From Sphaerospermopsis torques-reginae ITEP-024 (GTDB lineage: Bacteria; Cyanobacteriota; Cyanobacteriia; Cyanobacteriales; Nostocaceae): 64,000 bases of DNA. Location: contig NZ_CP080598.1 in NCBI RefSeq assembly GCF_019598945.1, forward strand, positions 4,340,001 to 4,404,000, given 5' to 3'. This document shows, piece by piece, positions 7,608-16,912 of the stretch. Position numbers and translations under genes: made by a program. Below the pieces are notes generated by a model that had not been told where the DNA came from, did not search any database, and worked only from the letters and a program-made list of their open reading frames with translations. Numbering within the stretch: position 1 is the first letter of the stretch; every line of letters starts with the position of its first letter.

Positions 7608-7986
7608 CATCCTGAAAATCCTTAAATCCTGGATATCCTGATTCAGACAAATACTTAAATCATCAAATCACCACCAACCATTAAACACTATCATCCTGAA
7701 AATCCTTAAATCCTGGAAATCCTGATTCAGACAAATACTTAAATCATCAAATCACCACCAACCATTAAACACTATCATCCTGAAAATCCTTAAATCCTGG
7801 AAATCCTGATTCAGACAAATACTTAAATCATCAAATCACCACCAACCATTAAACACTATCATCCTGAAAATCCTTAAATCCTGGAAATCCTGATTCAGAC
7901 AAATACTTAAATCATCAAATCACCACCAACCATTAAACACTATCATCCTGAAAATCCTTAAATCCTGGAAATCCTGATTCAGACAG
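7608..7986. repeat. 84-bp tandem repeat, four full copies plus a partial
   Basis: Units begin at 7608, 7692, 7776, 7860 and 7944 (exact 84-base period; the last copy is about 42 bases). Each unit is the dispersed AGGAT repeat in reverse orientation, about 42 bases, followed by a constant AT-rich spacer (ACTTAAATCATCAAATCACC and more). Copies are almost identical; the first differs by GGATATCC in place of GGAAATCC. The 7268-8027 stretch holds only repeats and the region just upstream of the kinase pseudogene. Confidence 0.95.
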
Positions 7987-8027
7987 TGGTATGTTATAAT
8001 CATGGCTAGATATACCCAGCAACTACC

Positions 8028-8898
8028 ATGAGTCAATGTCTCAATCCTGACTGTCTTTACCAAAATCCCCCAGGTACTAATTTTTGTGTAAGTTGCGGTG
8101 CTAAAATCATCTTAGATGATCGTTATCTCCCCCTGAAATTTATCGGAGAAGGTGGTTTTGGACGCACTTTTCAAGCTGTAGATATCAAAAGATTAAATAC
8201 ACCCTGTGTCATTAAACAATTTTTACCCCAACAAGCAGGAAGTTCATCTTTACAAAAAGCAACGGAATTATTTCAACAAGAAGCTCAACGACTGCAAGAG
8301 TTAGGTAAACATCCGCAAATACCCGACTTACTCGCTTTCTTTTCTCAAGATGGTAGATTGTATTTAATTCAGGAATTTATTGATGGACAAAATTTACTGC
8401 AAGAGTTAAAAACTCAAGGTCTATTAAATGAACCCCAAATCAAAAATATTTTAACAGAATTATTGCCAGTTTTGCAATTTATTCATGACAATAATGTAAT
8501 TCATCGAGATATTAAACCAGAAAATATTCTCAGAAGTAAAACCGGTCAATTATTCTTAATTGATTTTGGTGTTTCTAAAGAAACCAGTGGTAGTATTTTA
8601 ACTAGAGTGGGAACTATTACCGGAACTCCTGGATATGCACCACCAGAACAATTTTGGTTTGTATGATATGCACGGGAATGTTTGGGAATGGTGTGCAGAT
8701 GACTGGCACGACAATTATATAAACGCGCCTACTGATGGCAATGCTTGGATTTGTAAAAGCGATAAAAATGTTATACGTGGCGGTTCTTGGTTTAACGCTG
8801 CTTTGTGCTGTCGGTCTAATTTTCGCTCTGGGAATTTGCGTGGCGGTAGTAACCAAATCACTGGTTTTCGGGTTGTATTGTCCTCCAGAAACTTGTAG
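8028..8898 (+). pseudogene. Broken Ser/Thr kinase - FGE/CLec chimera
   Basis: The first part (8028-8666) encodes a zinc ribbon (Cys4, 9, 20, 23), then a Hanks-type kinase with glycine loop GEGGFG (40-45), Lys63, catalytic HRDIKPEN (Asp161) and DFG (179-181), stopping right after the APPEQ of the activation segment. From 8635, in another frame, the sequence encodes the C-terminus of a formylglycine-generating-enzyme-like (C-type-lectin fold) domain: NNFGLYDMHGNVWEW, RGGSW, CRS, GFRVV. Kinase-FGE fusions are known in cyanobacteria, so this looks like one such gene with its middle lost and the frame shifted at the junction near 8650 (AACAATTTTGG). The kinase lacks its C-lobe, so neither half should be functional. 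The end resembles a DGR variable region. Confidence 0.85.
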
Positions 8899-9225
8899 TC
8901 CTTTATACTGTTCCTCTTTTAACCTCTACCCTTTTTCCTTTTCTCTTTCCCCATCATCGTCAGGCAATCATTTTTTCGCGTTTTTTGAAGTGCGGTATTT
9001 GGGGTTAGGGTTATTTGATTTTGGGTTTGGGAATTTTAATTGGTAATAATATAGGCATTATATTGATGATGATAGATAATTCAGGGATTGTCAAGGGGTT
9101 ATTTGTCAGAATCAGGATGTCCAGGATTTAAGGATTTTCAGGATGTGATTTAACGACGCAAAGATACCCGACTTCTGTGAGAAATTTATCATGAATTAGA
9201 GGATTGATATAAATAAATCGGGGAT
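8899..9225. other. Intergenic stretch with one dispersed repeat copy
   Basis: No gene is supported. It contains one forward copy of the dispersed AGGAT repeat at about 9102-9147; the rest is AT-rich and unremarkable. Confidence 0.6.
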
Positions 9226-9795
9226 CTAATCAAAAACAACACCACGATAAATTTCTGCTATTGGTAATTCAACCCCAATTGACTCTAAAGAAATAGATGT
9301 TTCTAAATTATTAAAATCACTTAATAACCAACCTTGAGATTGTTTACTGTATTTTTCTATAAAAACTTCGTCTTGTGCAACTAATAAATATTCACAAAAA
9401 CTGCTAATTGAACGATACATTGTAAACTTGTCTTTGTGGTCATAATCTGCCGTAGAAGGGGATAATACTTCTATAATTAGGGTAGGATTTAAAACTTCAT
9501 CGTTGCGATTTTCATTTAATTGTGGTTCACCATCAAAAACCATCACATCTGGATATAAACCCCTTTTATATTCAGGTATCCATAAACGTAAATCACTATT
9601 AATTGGTTCAAACTGACTATCACGGAGAAGATATGTAAGATATGCTAAAATATTACCACCGATACGACTATGGTTGAGTGTTACTCCCTGTATTGGTACA
9701 ATTTCCCCATCATGATATTCGTTGCGTCTTTCTGACTTTTCTTCAATAGCGCGATATTCATCTAAACTATAACGACGCTCAACAGTGGTAATCAT
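9226..9795 (-). CDS. Uma2/DUF820-family restriction-endonuclease-fold protein
   Basis: 189 residues. Uma2 family pattern: N-terminal SLDEYRAIEEKSERRNEYHDGEIVPIQG split by typical helices, HSRIGGNI, then the PD-(D/E)XK-like core with YPDVMVFDG (about residues 97-105) and TLIIEVLSPSTADYDHKDK (Glu in IIEVLS and Lys in KDK as likely catalytic residues). These proteins are very numerous in cyanobacteria; their substrates are not known, and many are thought to be mobile-element or nuclease relics. Stand-alone gene flanked by repeats on both sides. Length is normal for the family (about 190). Confidence 0.9.
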   Translation of the reverse strand: MITTVERRYSLDEYRAIEEKSERRNEYHDGEIVPIQGVTLNHSRIGGNILAYLTYLLRDSQFEPINSDLRLWIPEYKRGLYPDVMVFDGEPQLNENRNDEVLNPTLIIEVLSPSTADYDHKDKFTMYRSISSFCEYLLVAQDEVFIEKYSKQSQGWLLSDFNNLETSISLESIGVELPIAEIYRGVVFD

Positions 9796-9850
9796 TATAC
9801 TGTCACCGATTATATTGAAGTCATTATGATTATAGCAGAATTACGGCTAA

Positions 9851-9942
9851 TTGTCAGAATCAGGATATCCAGGATTTAAGGATTTTCAGGATTTTAATTG
9901 TCAGAATCAGGATATCCAGGATTTAAGGATTTTCAGGATGTG
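9851..9942 (+). repeat. Two tandem copies of the dispersed AGGAT repeat
   Basis: Two near-identical forward copies, each beginning ATTGTCAGAATCAGGATATC, upstream of the Uma2 gene and downstream of coxC. A short CCATTAC heptamer run follows at about 10008-10031. Confidence 0.9.
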
Positions 9943-10034
9943 ATTGGATGATGTTTTCACAGTTGTGAAAAATGTATGATCAGGGAAAAGGTAAAGAGTG
10001 AATAATTACCCATTACCCATTACCCATTACCAAC

Positions 10035-10631
10035 TTAAAAAGCATTCATGAGATAAACCAAAGTAAAAAGAATAATCCAAATTATATCAACAAAGTGCCA
10101 GTAAATTTCCGCCATTTCAATTCCTGTGTGTTTCATGGAATTATAATGATTGGGACGGAAAGAACGCACAAAAACACCTAAAATTAATAACAGTCCCACA
10201 AATACATGAAGTCCGTGAAAACCTGTCATTAAATAAAAGCAGTTAGCGAAAACATTGGTGGTTAAACCATAACCTAAGTTCATGTATTCATAAACTTGTC
10301 CTGCTAGGAATACAGCACCCATCAAAAAAGTGATAAAATACCAAAACCGCATCCAACCAACACTATTTTTTTTGATTGCTTTATCACCGAAATGAATGAT
10401 AAAACTACTGGAAACGAGGATGATGGTGTTAATGGTGGGTACTAATAATTCTACTTCTGTTCCTTCTGGTGGCCAGACTGCGGTAGTACCTTTAAAAAAT
10501 AAGTAGGTGGCAAAAAATCCACCAAACATTAATGATTCGGAAATTAAAAAAGTTAGTAGTCCCCAAACTCTTAAATCTGGGTGTTGTTCGTGTGCTGTTG
10601 TGTGATGTTCGTTGGTTGTAATTGCTGTCAT
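10035..10631 (-). CDS. coxC: Cytochrome c oxidase subunit III (heterocyst-type cox cluster)
   Basis: 198 residues, the short cyanobacterial form with five predicted membrane helices. Family signatures: SESLMFGGFFATYLFFKG, FYLMTGFHGLHVFVGL (Glu/His-containing helix) and the C-terminal EIYWHFVDIIWIILF. It sits in the thylakoid or plasma membrane as part of the aa3-type terminal oxidase. Third gene of the leftward coxB-coxA-coxC operon. Because patB and fdxB lie immediately upstream, this cluster corresponds best to cox2 of Anabaena, the heterocyst oxidase that consumes O2 to protect nitrogenase; that match is by synteny recalled from the literature. Confidence 0.93.
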   Translation of the reverse strand: MTAITTNEHHTTAHEQHPDLRVWGLLTFLISESLMFGGFFATYLFFKGTTAVWPPEGTEVELLVPTINTIILVSSSFIIHFGDKAIKKNSVGWMRFWYFITFLMGAVFLAGQVYEYMNLGYGLTTNVFANCFYLMTGFHGLHVFVGLLLILGVFVRSFRPNHYNSMKHTGIEMAEIYWHFVDIIWIILFTLVYLMNAF

Positions 10632-10639
10632 GATGTTTA

Positions 10640-10730
10640 TTGGTAATTGGTAATTGGTAATTGGTAATTGGTAATTGGTAATTGGTAATTGGTAATTGGT
10701 AATTGGTGATTGGTGATTGGTGATTGGGAA
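10640..10730. repeat. Heptamer repeat (ATTGGTA)n passing into (ATTGGTG)n
   Basis: About ten copies of ATTGGTA followed by three of ATTGGTG, between coxC and coxA on the operon. Confidence 0.95.
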
Positions 10731-10746
10731 TAAATAATTATCTATT

Positions 10747-10786
10747 CACTGTCACCTGTCACCTGTCACCTGTCACCTGTCACCTA
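10747..10786. repeat. Heptamer repeat (CACCTGT)n abutting the coxA stop
   Basis: About five copies of the unit; on the coxA strand it reads GTGACAG and begins at the coxA stop codon (TAG). Confidence 0.85.
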
Positions 10787-12436
10787 TTCTTCTCTATGGC
10801 CATAGTCGTATGGTCCATGAGTGACTATGGGTAAAACTTCCCAGTTTTCAATGATTGGGGGGGAACTGGTGGTCCATTCTAAGCTCAATGCTTCCCAGGG
10901 GTTATCTCCTGCAAATTCTCCTTTTAGCCAGCTATTAATGATGTTGTAAGCGAAGGGAATGACGGAAATACCCAAAATGAATGCTCCAATGGTGCAAAGT
11001 TGGTTTAAGCTGGTAAATTGGGGGTCATACATGGCTACTCGGCGTGGCATTCCTTGTAATCCGAGTTCGTGCATGGGTAAAAATGTTAAGTTTGTGCCGA
11101 TGAATGTCAAAGCAAAGTGAACTCTTCCCCAGGTTTCGTTGATCATTCTGCCGGTGATTTTGGGAAACCAATGATAGATTCCTGCGTAAATTCCAAAGAC
11201 TGATCCACCAAATAAAACGTAGTGGAAATGAGCGACTACATAATAGGTATCGTGAACGTGAACGTCAAAGGGTGCTGTTCCCATTGTTACGCCGCTTAAA
11301 CCACCCATGACGAACATTGATAATAAACCAATGGCGAATAACATGGCGCTGGTAAAACGAATTTTTCCACCCCATAAAGTTGCTACCCAACCGAATATTT
11401 TGACTCCTGTGGGAACGGCTACTATTAATGTGGAAATGGTGAAGAACATTCGCATCCATCCGGGTGTTCCACTGGTGAACATATGGTGTACCCACACGAA
11501 TAAACCAACGACACAAATAGCAACACTGGAATAGGCGATCGCTTTATATCCAAATATCGGTTTCCGTGCATGAACGGGAATTACTTCTGACATGATCCCA
11601 AAAATTGGTAGGATCATTAAGTAAACTGCGGGGTGGGAATAAAACCAGAATAAATGTTGGTAAATAATGACGTTACCACCTGCATCTGGTTTGAAGAATG
11701 ATGTCCCAAAGTTAATATCAAAGAGCAGTAAAATTAATCCTGCTGCTAATACTGGTGTAGATAAAAGTGCCAGGATGGATGTTGCTAAAATTGCCCAACA
11801 AAATAAAGGAATTTGATCCCATTTCATGCTGGGAACTTTCATCATTAAAATGGTGATGACGAAGTTTATTGATCCTAAAATTGAGGATGTTCCTACTAAG
11901 ACTATCGCTAAGATCCACATTGTTTGTGCGGTGTTAGCGGTGATTAAACTTAGTGGTGGGTAAGCGGTCCATCCAGATTGAGAACCACCAAAAAAGAAGC
12001 TGCCTAATAATAGTAATCCTGCGGGGGGGTTTAACCAAAAAGCAATGGCATTTAATTTGGGAAATGCCATATCTCTAGCACCCACCATTAAGGGTACTAA
12101 ATAATTGCCAAAACCCCCGATAGCACTGGGAACAATCCATAAGAAAATCATGATTGTTCCGTGATTTGTCATGAAGGCATTATACAGATTTGGATCAAGT
12201 AAATCTGCTTCTGGTGTCGCTAACTCGGTGCGGATAGCCACAGCCATTAAACCACCAATTAAATAAAATATAAATGCTGTCACCAAATATTGAATACCAA
12301 TCACTTTGTGATCAATATTAAATGTGAAATAATCATACCATTTCCACGCTTGGAGATGTTGAGTATGGGCAACCAGTAAAGTCTTTTGTTGACTATTATC
12401 TGGTGGATGATTGGGTGAAAATTCTGTTTGTGTCAT
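10784..12436 (-). CDS. coxA: Cytochrome c oxidase subunit I (heterocyst-type cox cluster)
   Basis: 550 residues, twelve-helix haem-copper oxidase core. Visible ligands: His92 in NHGTIMIFLW (low-spin haem), SHPAVY (His268 for CuB with the cross-linked Tyr272), HH at 317-318 (CuB), and HFH at 403-405 (high-spin and low-spin haem axial ligands). The His-Tyr pair in helix VI places it in the A family, which reduces O2 with electrons from cytochrome c6 or plastocyanin while pumping protons. Middle gene of coxB-A-C; heptamer repeats sit on both sides. Length and motifs are complete, so it should be functional. Confidence 0.97.
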   Translation of the reverse strand: MTQTEFSPNHPPDNSQQKTLLVAHTQHLQAWKWYDYFTFNIDHKVIGIQYLVTAFIFYLIGGLMAVAIRTELATPEADLLDPNLYNAFMTNHGTIMIFLWIVPSAIGGFGNYLVPLMVGARDMAFPKLNAIAFWLNPPAGLLLLGSFFFGGSQSGWTAYPPLSLITANTAQTMWILAIVLVGTSSILGSINFVITILMMKVPSMKWDQIPLFCWAILATSILALLSTPVLAAGLILLLFDINFGTSFFKPDAGGNVIIYQHLFWFYSHPAVYLMILPIFGIMSEVIPVHARKPIFGYKAIAYSSVAICVVGLFVWVHHMFTSGTPGWMRMFFTISTLIVAVPTGVKIFGWVATLWGGKIRFTSAMLFAIGLLSMFVMGGLSGVTMGTAPFDVHVHDTYYVVAHFHYVLFGGSVFGIYAGIYHWFPKITGRMINETWGRVHFALTFIGTNLTFLPMHELGLQGMPRRVAMYDPQFTSLNQLCTIGAFILGISVIPFAYNIINSWLKGEFAGDNPWEALSLEWTTSSPPIIENWEVLPIVTHGPYDYGHREE

Positions 12437-12447
12437 GCGATTTTAGA

Positions 12448-12521
<74 letters not shown>

Positions 12522-12559
12522 ATTAAGAATAAATCATCAGATCATTTCTTTCCTATTCC

Positions 12560-13537
12560 CTATTCCCTATTCCCTTCTTCTACTAATGACTGAATATTTT
12601 CTGCACTGATTCCCATTTCCTGAATATAAGGTTCAAGAAATTCAGCAGTTGTTAAATTAGCAGGATTGACTGCTATAATTTGCAGTGGTTCTTGTTTTTG
12701 TGCTACCTGATTTTCGGTTAACCAGTTATTAAAATCTTCTGGACTGTGAACTACAACTTGTGTCCGCATTGAACCATGATAACCACCACATAATTCTGCA
12801 CAAACTACGGGATATCTTCCTGGTTTTGTGGCTACAAATCTTAATTCTGTGGGTACACCAGGAATTGCATCTTGTTTTAACCGAAATTGGGGAACCCAGA
12901 AGGAATGAATTACATCATCTGCGGATAAATTTAACTGCACATCTGCACCGACAGGAACATGAAGTTCTCCCGCAGTTATACCAGTTTCAGGATAGTTAAA
13001 TAACCACGCAAATTGTATTCCTTTAACATCAACTACCAAGTCTGCTGGGTTATTTTTAGTTTGGGGACTTGCACCGATGCCAATATTAGGAGCAGCTAAA
13101 GTTTGAGAATTATCATTCATACTAGCCGCCATTGCCGTACCAGAAACATGAGCAACATGATGAGGATGAGTACCTGGTTCTAAACCTCCCATTTGGTTAT
13201 AAACATCCACACTGTAGATACCTAAACCAATGACAATGACGCTAGGAATAGCTGTCCAAAATATTTCTAATGCTAAGTTGCCTTCTATCGGTACACCATC
13301 ACTATTGTCTCCAGTACGACGACGGTAGACAAATAGGAAAATTAAGATTGTGCCTTCGACTATTAAAAATAGTGCGATCGCAATGGTAAACATGACATTA
13401 AAAAATCCGTCTACCAAAGGCGCTTGTTGTGATGCTTGCTCTGGTAATAAATGATGATGTTGACCTATCCAAATACTAATAGGAGCAATGAACATCCCCG
13501 CTAACAGTGTCCACAATGACACAGGAACTTTTTGCAT
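12560..13537 (-). CDS. coxB: Cytochrome c oxidase subunit II (heterocyst-type cox cluster)
   Basis: 325 residues from the ATG at 13537; a GTG three codons upstream overlaps the likely ribosome binding site. Two N-terminal membrane helices (about 10-27 and 48-73) anchor a periplasmic/lumenal cupredoxin domain with the CuA site: His211 (DVIHSFW), Cys246, Cys250, His254 and Met257 in CAELCGGYHGSM. It receives electrons from cytochrome c6 or plastocyanin and passes them to CoxA. First gene of the leftward cox operon. The last residues (EGNRE) and the stop are encoded by a GGGAATA heptamer repeat, so the C-terminus appears to have been replaced by repeat sequence. Confidence 0.95.
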   Translation of the reverse strand: MQKVPVSLWTLLAGMFIAPISIWIGQHHHLLPEQASQQAPLVDGFFNVMFTIAIALFLIVEGTILIFLFVYRRRTGDNSDGVPIEGNLALEIFWTAIPSVIVIGLGIYSVDVYNQMGGLEPGTHPHHVAHVSGTAMAASMNDNSQTLAAPNIGIGASPQTKNNPADLVVDVKGIQFAWLFNYPETGITAGELHVPVGADVQLNLSADDVIHSFWVPQFRLKQDAIPGVPTELRFVATKPGRYPVVCAELCGGYHGSMRTQVVVHSPEDFNNWLTENQVAQKQEPLQIIAVNPANLTTAEFLEPYIQEMGISAENIQSLVEEGNRE

Positions 13538-14162
13538 ACTACCCACTCTTTATCAATTAACAATTATCAGTGGAAGTCGGGTGCCGGGTATGGGTCTTAG
13601 AAGAAGAAAAATTCATTCTTAAACATGAGATACCATTCTCTTCTTACTGTCACCTGTCACCTTTTTTCCTGACTCCTGACTCCTCAATTTTTACTTATTA
13701 CCGTTCTAACTTGTAAGTCATCAAAATTGGGTAAACTTCCAGATTTTTTCACATCTTTCTCACAAATATTACAAAAATATTACAAATTATATTTTTTCTC
13801 CTGTTTACCTTGACTCAAAAACCCAATTTATATACAATTAGCCTTCTTGATGATTAATTATGGTAACAGAATTAATCAGTCATGGGATTTTGGATTTTAG
13901 ATTTTAGATTTTGGATTTTGGTTAACTTCTCATTAAAATCCACATAATTTTATCATTAAGGTAATGAACCCTAACAATTTTAAATCTATGTTTTTGTTAA
14001 TCCTAAAATTTTTAATATTTTTTTAAATAATTATGTAAAGTTAGGTAAGGATTGAGTATTCCCCTCTAAATGAACTTTCATCAATCAGTGATGCTGATGT
14101 AAGGAGTTAAACAATTTCTCTTCTCCTTGTAACTTACTGACTGTAGTTGATGCCCATAAGTA
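13538..14162. other. cox upstream region
   Basis: No gene supported. It holds the upstream (promoter) region of coxB and a GGATTTT/AGATTTT heptamer run at about 13884-13921. A long AT-rich stretch (13740-13860) could contain the promoter; I could not fix a -10 or an NtcA site with confidence. Confidence 0.5.
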
Positions 14163-14456
14163 TTACTGGTCTAATGTTGTATGGGAATAACAATTTTTGG
14201 GACAAATACGAGAACAAGCTTCACAACCAATACAGTTCTCTGGGTGAGCGACTACCATCACCTTGCGTTCAATTTCTTCATCATCTTCATCTTCCACAAA
14301 TTCACCTTCTTCATTCAATGCCATCAACCCTAAAACTGTGTAACCACATACTTTAATACATCTGCCACAACCAATACATTTATCCTTGTCAATTTCTGTA
14401 ACAAATTTAGGTGTCCAAGACTTACCGCCAAATGTCAATCCTGTTAATGTTGCCAT
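14163..14456 (-). CDS. fdxB: Nif-specific ferredoxin III, 2[4Fe-4S]
   Basis: 97 residues with two cluster motifs: Cys27, 30, 33, 37 ([11 protein letters not shown]) and Cys75, 78, 81, 85 ([11 protein letters not shown]), plus a further Cys at 89. An acidic linker ([14 protein letters not shown], about 52-65) between the motifs and the N-terminal [13 protein letters not shown] are typical of the nif-associated ferredoxin III family. It is a low-potential electron carrier for nitrogenase or FeMo-co assembly. It is divergent from patB across a 766-base gap containing an NtcA-like site; the same pairing is known in Anabaena. Confidence 0.93.
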   Translation of the reverse strand: MATLTGLTFGGKSWTPKFVTEIDKDKCIGCGRCIKVCGYTVLGLMALNEEGEFVEDEDDEEIERKVMVVAHPENCIGCEACSRICPKNCYSHTTLDQ

Positions 14457-14782
14457 GAATCTAACCTCAGCAATTTCGCTTACAATTTTCTTGGTGATTT
14501 ACTCTTAATAGTAGCCTAATATTTTGGCATTTTGCTGATAAAAATTAACTTTTTTATCAAGTTTTGCTGACTTGAAAAATCATGTCAATTTATCTCGAAT
14601 AATTTTCTAGGCTAGATGCAATTTTTTATTAAAAAATCTCTACTCGATCCTTAGTATTCAAAGAGAAAATCCAGTTATTTTTCAGATAAATATAATTTAT
14701 ATCCTGATATTTTTATTGATAGGTTTTCGCAAAAATCAACAAGTAGAAAATAGTCCATAAGGTGAAAGTAAGAATTTTGACA

Positions 14783-14796
14783 GTATTTGCAGATAC
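14783..14796. promoter_or_regulatory. Candidate NtcA-binding site (GTA-N8-TAC)
   Basis: GTATTTGCAGATAC is a perfect match to the palindromic NtcA consensus GTA-N8-TAC. It lies between divergent fdxB (start 327 bases to the left) and patB (start 427 bases to the right). No strong -10 at the usual distance could be fixed on either strand, so which gene it serves is open. Confidence 0.4.
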
Positions 14797-15044
14797 TAAA
14801 TAATCAACAATCAGAAGTAAACAGTTAGTGAACAGGAATTTAAACATTAACTAATTAAAAACAATTTTCAGTTTTTCAGATGTTATTAAAAAACAGTTTT
14901 TGTCAAGATTTCCTGTGAAAGCAGAACACAAATATTAAAAAAAATCTCCAAGCTCATTATGAACAAACTTAGCGAAATCTTTATGAAATGTATAGTTAAT
15001 GAAGAAGCAATGAAGCCTGACTTTCAAAGTCCCAAAGAGGTGAC

Positions 15045-15113
15045 AGGTAAAAATCAACAGTGAACAGTGAACAGTCAAAGACAATAACTGTTAACTGATA
15101 ACTGTTAACCAAA
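15045..15113. repeat. Heptamer-type repeats (CAGTGAA, CTGTTAA)
   Basis: Short runs of CAGTGAA and CTGTTAA/CTGATAA units in the patB upstream region. The rest of 14457-15222 is AT-rich and has no gene. Confidence 0.7.
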
Positions 15114-15222
15114 TAACTGATCTTGTCATGGAGATAATTTGGTAGCAAGTTATGAATCAAGACGAGACATCGAGGGTAGACTTGAGCCAAACATCTCAGC
15201 AATTAGACTAGGAAGCAGCCTT

Positions 15223-16812
15223 ATGCCTTATACAATTCCTAACAAAAATTGCGATGGATGTGATAACTGCCGCCCCCAATGTCCTACGGGTGCAATCAAA
15301 ATCGAAAATAACGAATATTGGATTGATCCTTGTCTTTGTAACAATTGTGAGGGTTATTATCCAGAACCGCAATGTGTAATTGCTTGTCCTACAAATTCCC
15401 CCATACTCTGGCAAGCAAAAAAAGGCAGATGCAAAGTTGAAGTGCGAGAACCTACCAGTCCTAATTTATTTTCTAATGGCAAGAATCATCCCTTTGCTTC
15501 GGCAATAGTTATTTGGGAAGCTTGCAACTTACTAGCACAACGTAAATCATTACAATGGCAAACAGATGCAACAGGTAATTTACACTATAGCCGACAAGTT
15601 AATCAAGGTCGGGGTGCAATTTCTTTTCAGCTTCAGGACTCATTTCAAGTTAGTAACCGGGCTAAAAATTTACCAACAATTGAAAATCTTGATCTTCGAG
15701 CCGCTTGTATTCATCTGATTTTTGCTGCCTATGCTACAACTTTAGATCAACCCTGGGAACAGGAGTTTTCAATTGATGAGCGACAATTTGAAGCATACTT
15801 GGGATTAGAAAAACGTAAAGACCTTAACAAAATCACCAAGTTATGTTTAATCAAAAACATCGTTCAACAAGCTTGCTCTCTGGTTGTTTCTATTGACTGG
15901 CAAGCAAGAGGTAAAGTTCCCGGTTTTTCTGTTACAGAAAGTCCTTTGTGGCATTTAACAGATATTCATCATCATTTTCAGGAAGATGAACAGGGATGTA
16001 AATATTTAGTTGGGTTGACATTTAAAGTGAAAGCCGGTCTTTGGGCGCAGCATTTTTTAAATAAACAAGGCTGTAAAGAACGGACTGGTTTCTATCAATA
16101 TGGTACTTTGCCGAAAACGCTGTTAACTACAGTGATGAGTCTGTGGCAGCAACATGAAGGCGCAGTCAGATTGATGTTATGGTTACTTTTTAAAACCAAG
16201 ATGGGTAGAGAACAACGCATCACTGTTCCTACTTTACTGCGTGTTGCTTATGGTGAGGAAAAAATTAACTTAGCTTCCAGATTACGAGATGAAAGAAAGC
16301 GGTTATTACGAACTTTTGAAAATGATTTGGAAGTTCTCAATCATTCTGGAGTTAAGCCAATTTTTGATCCTGTTACCTACCCCATAGAAATCCAACCATT
16401 ATGGGCAAAATTAGTTGATATTCCCGAAGATCCAGATGAAGCTTTAGAGTTTTGGATCAATGACGGTGGTGGTGATCATCGTCTTACAGATAGCGGTCCT
16501 CGTGGTAAGTGGAATATGTTGATGAATGCCCGGATTTTATCTTTTGAATTACCACCAGAATGGGAAAATATCAGTGCAGATGCTGAGAAAAAAAAGCGGC
16601 GTAATGTGAGAAGTAAAAAAACCGTCAAAACTACGGATAATTTATTAGCTGAACAAGTATCTCAAGCCCGCAAAAGTATCAATATCTCCCAAAGAGAATT
16701 AGCAAAGTTAACAGGTAAAAGTCAAAGTTGGATTCGTGATGTGGAAAATGGTCGTCTGAAACCTAAACCTGAAGATCAAGCTTTATTAAGGAGGGTGCTG
16801 AATATTCTTTAA
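15223..16812 (+). CDS. patB: PatB/CnfR: ferredoxin-like transcriptional activator of nif genes
   Basis: 529 residues from the ATG at 15223, with AGGAAG about 7 bases upstream; an in-frame TTG at 15139 would add 28 residues and is less likely. The N-terminus has two Fe-S cluster motifs, Cys10, 13, 16, 20 (CDGCDNCRPQC) and Cys37, 39, 42, 51, 55. A central region of unknown fold follows, and the C-terminal 55 residues form an XRE-type helix-turn-helix (SQRELAKLTGKSQSWIRDVE). CnfR/PatB activates nif genes under low oxygen, probably sensing O2 through its clusters; patB mutants of Anabaena are affected in heterocyst pattern and diazotrophic growth. Divergent from fdxB, as in known genomes. Confidence 0.95.
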   Translation: MPYTIPNKNCDGCDNCRPQCPTGAIKIENNEYWIDPCLCNNCEGYYPEPQCVIACPTNSPILWQAKKGRCKVEVREPTSPNLFSNGKNHPFASAIVIWEACNLLAQRKSLQWQTDATGNLHYSRQVNQGRGAISFQLQDSFQVSNRAKNLPTIENLDLRAACIHLIFAAYATTLDQPWEQEFSIDERQFEAYLGLEKRKDLNKITKLCLIKNIVQQACSLVVSIDWQARGKVPGFSVTESPLWHLTDIHHHFQEDEQGCKYLVGLTFKVKAGLWAQHFLNKQGCKERTGFYQYGTLPKTLLTTVMSLWQQHEGAVRLMLWLLFKTKMGREQRITVPTLLRVAYGEEKINLASRLRDERKRLLRTFENDLEVLNHSGVKPIFDPVTYPIEIQPLWAKLVDIPEDPDEALEFWINDGGGDHRLTDSGPRGKWNMLMNARILSFELPPEWENISADAEKKKRRNVRSKKTVKTTDNLLAEQVSQARKSINISQRELAKLTGKSQSWIRDVENGRLKPKPEDQALLRRVLNIL

Positions 16813-16854
16813 CAGGACTTATGCAAAACAGAACGAAAGTAGGGGTAATTTAAA

Positions 16855-16882
16855 GTAGGGGTAATTCATGAATTACCCCTAC
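16855..16882. repeat. Perfect 12-bp inverted repeat
   Basis: GTAGGGGTAATT - CATG - AATTACCCCTAC, 43 bases after the patB stop. It may act as a transcription terminator but has no T-run, so a dispersed palindrome is equally likely. Confidence 0.7.
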
Positions 16883-16912
16883 CTAAGAATTAGGTTTTTA
16901 GAACTAATACCC

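Noticed and set aside
7608-7986. Regular repeats suggesting a CRISPR array
   Set aside because: The parts between repeat cores are identical from unit to unit, so there are no spacers, and no cas genes are in the window. It is an 84-bp tandem repeat.
8028-8898. A working kinase-FGE fusion
   Set aside because: The two parts are in different frames, and the kinase lacks its C-lobe while the FGE part lacks most of its domain.
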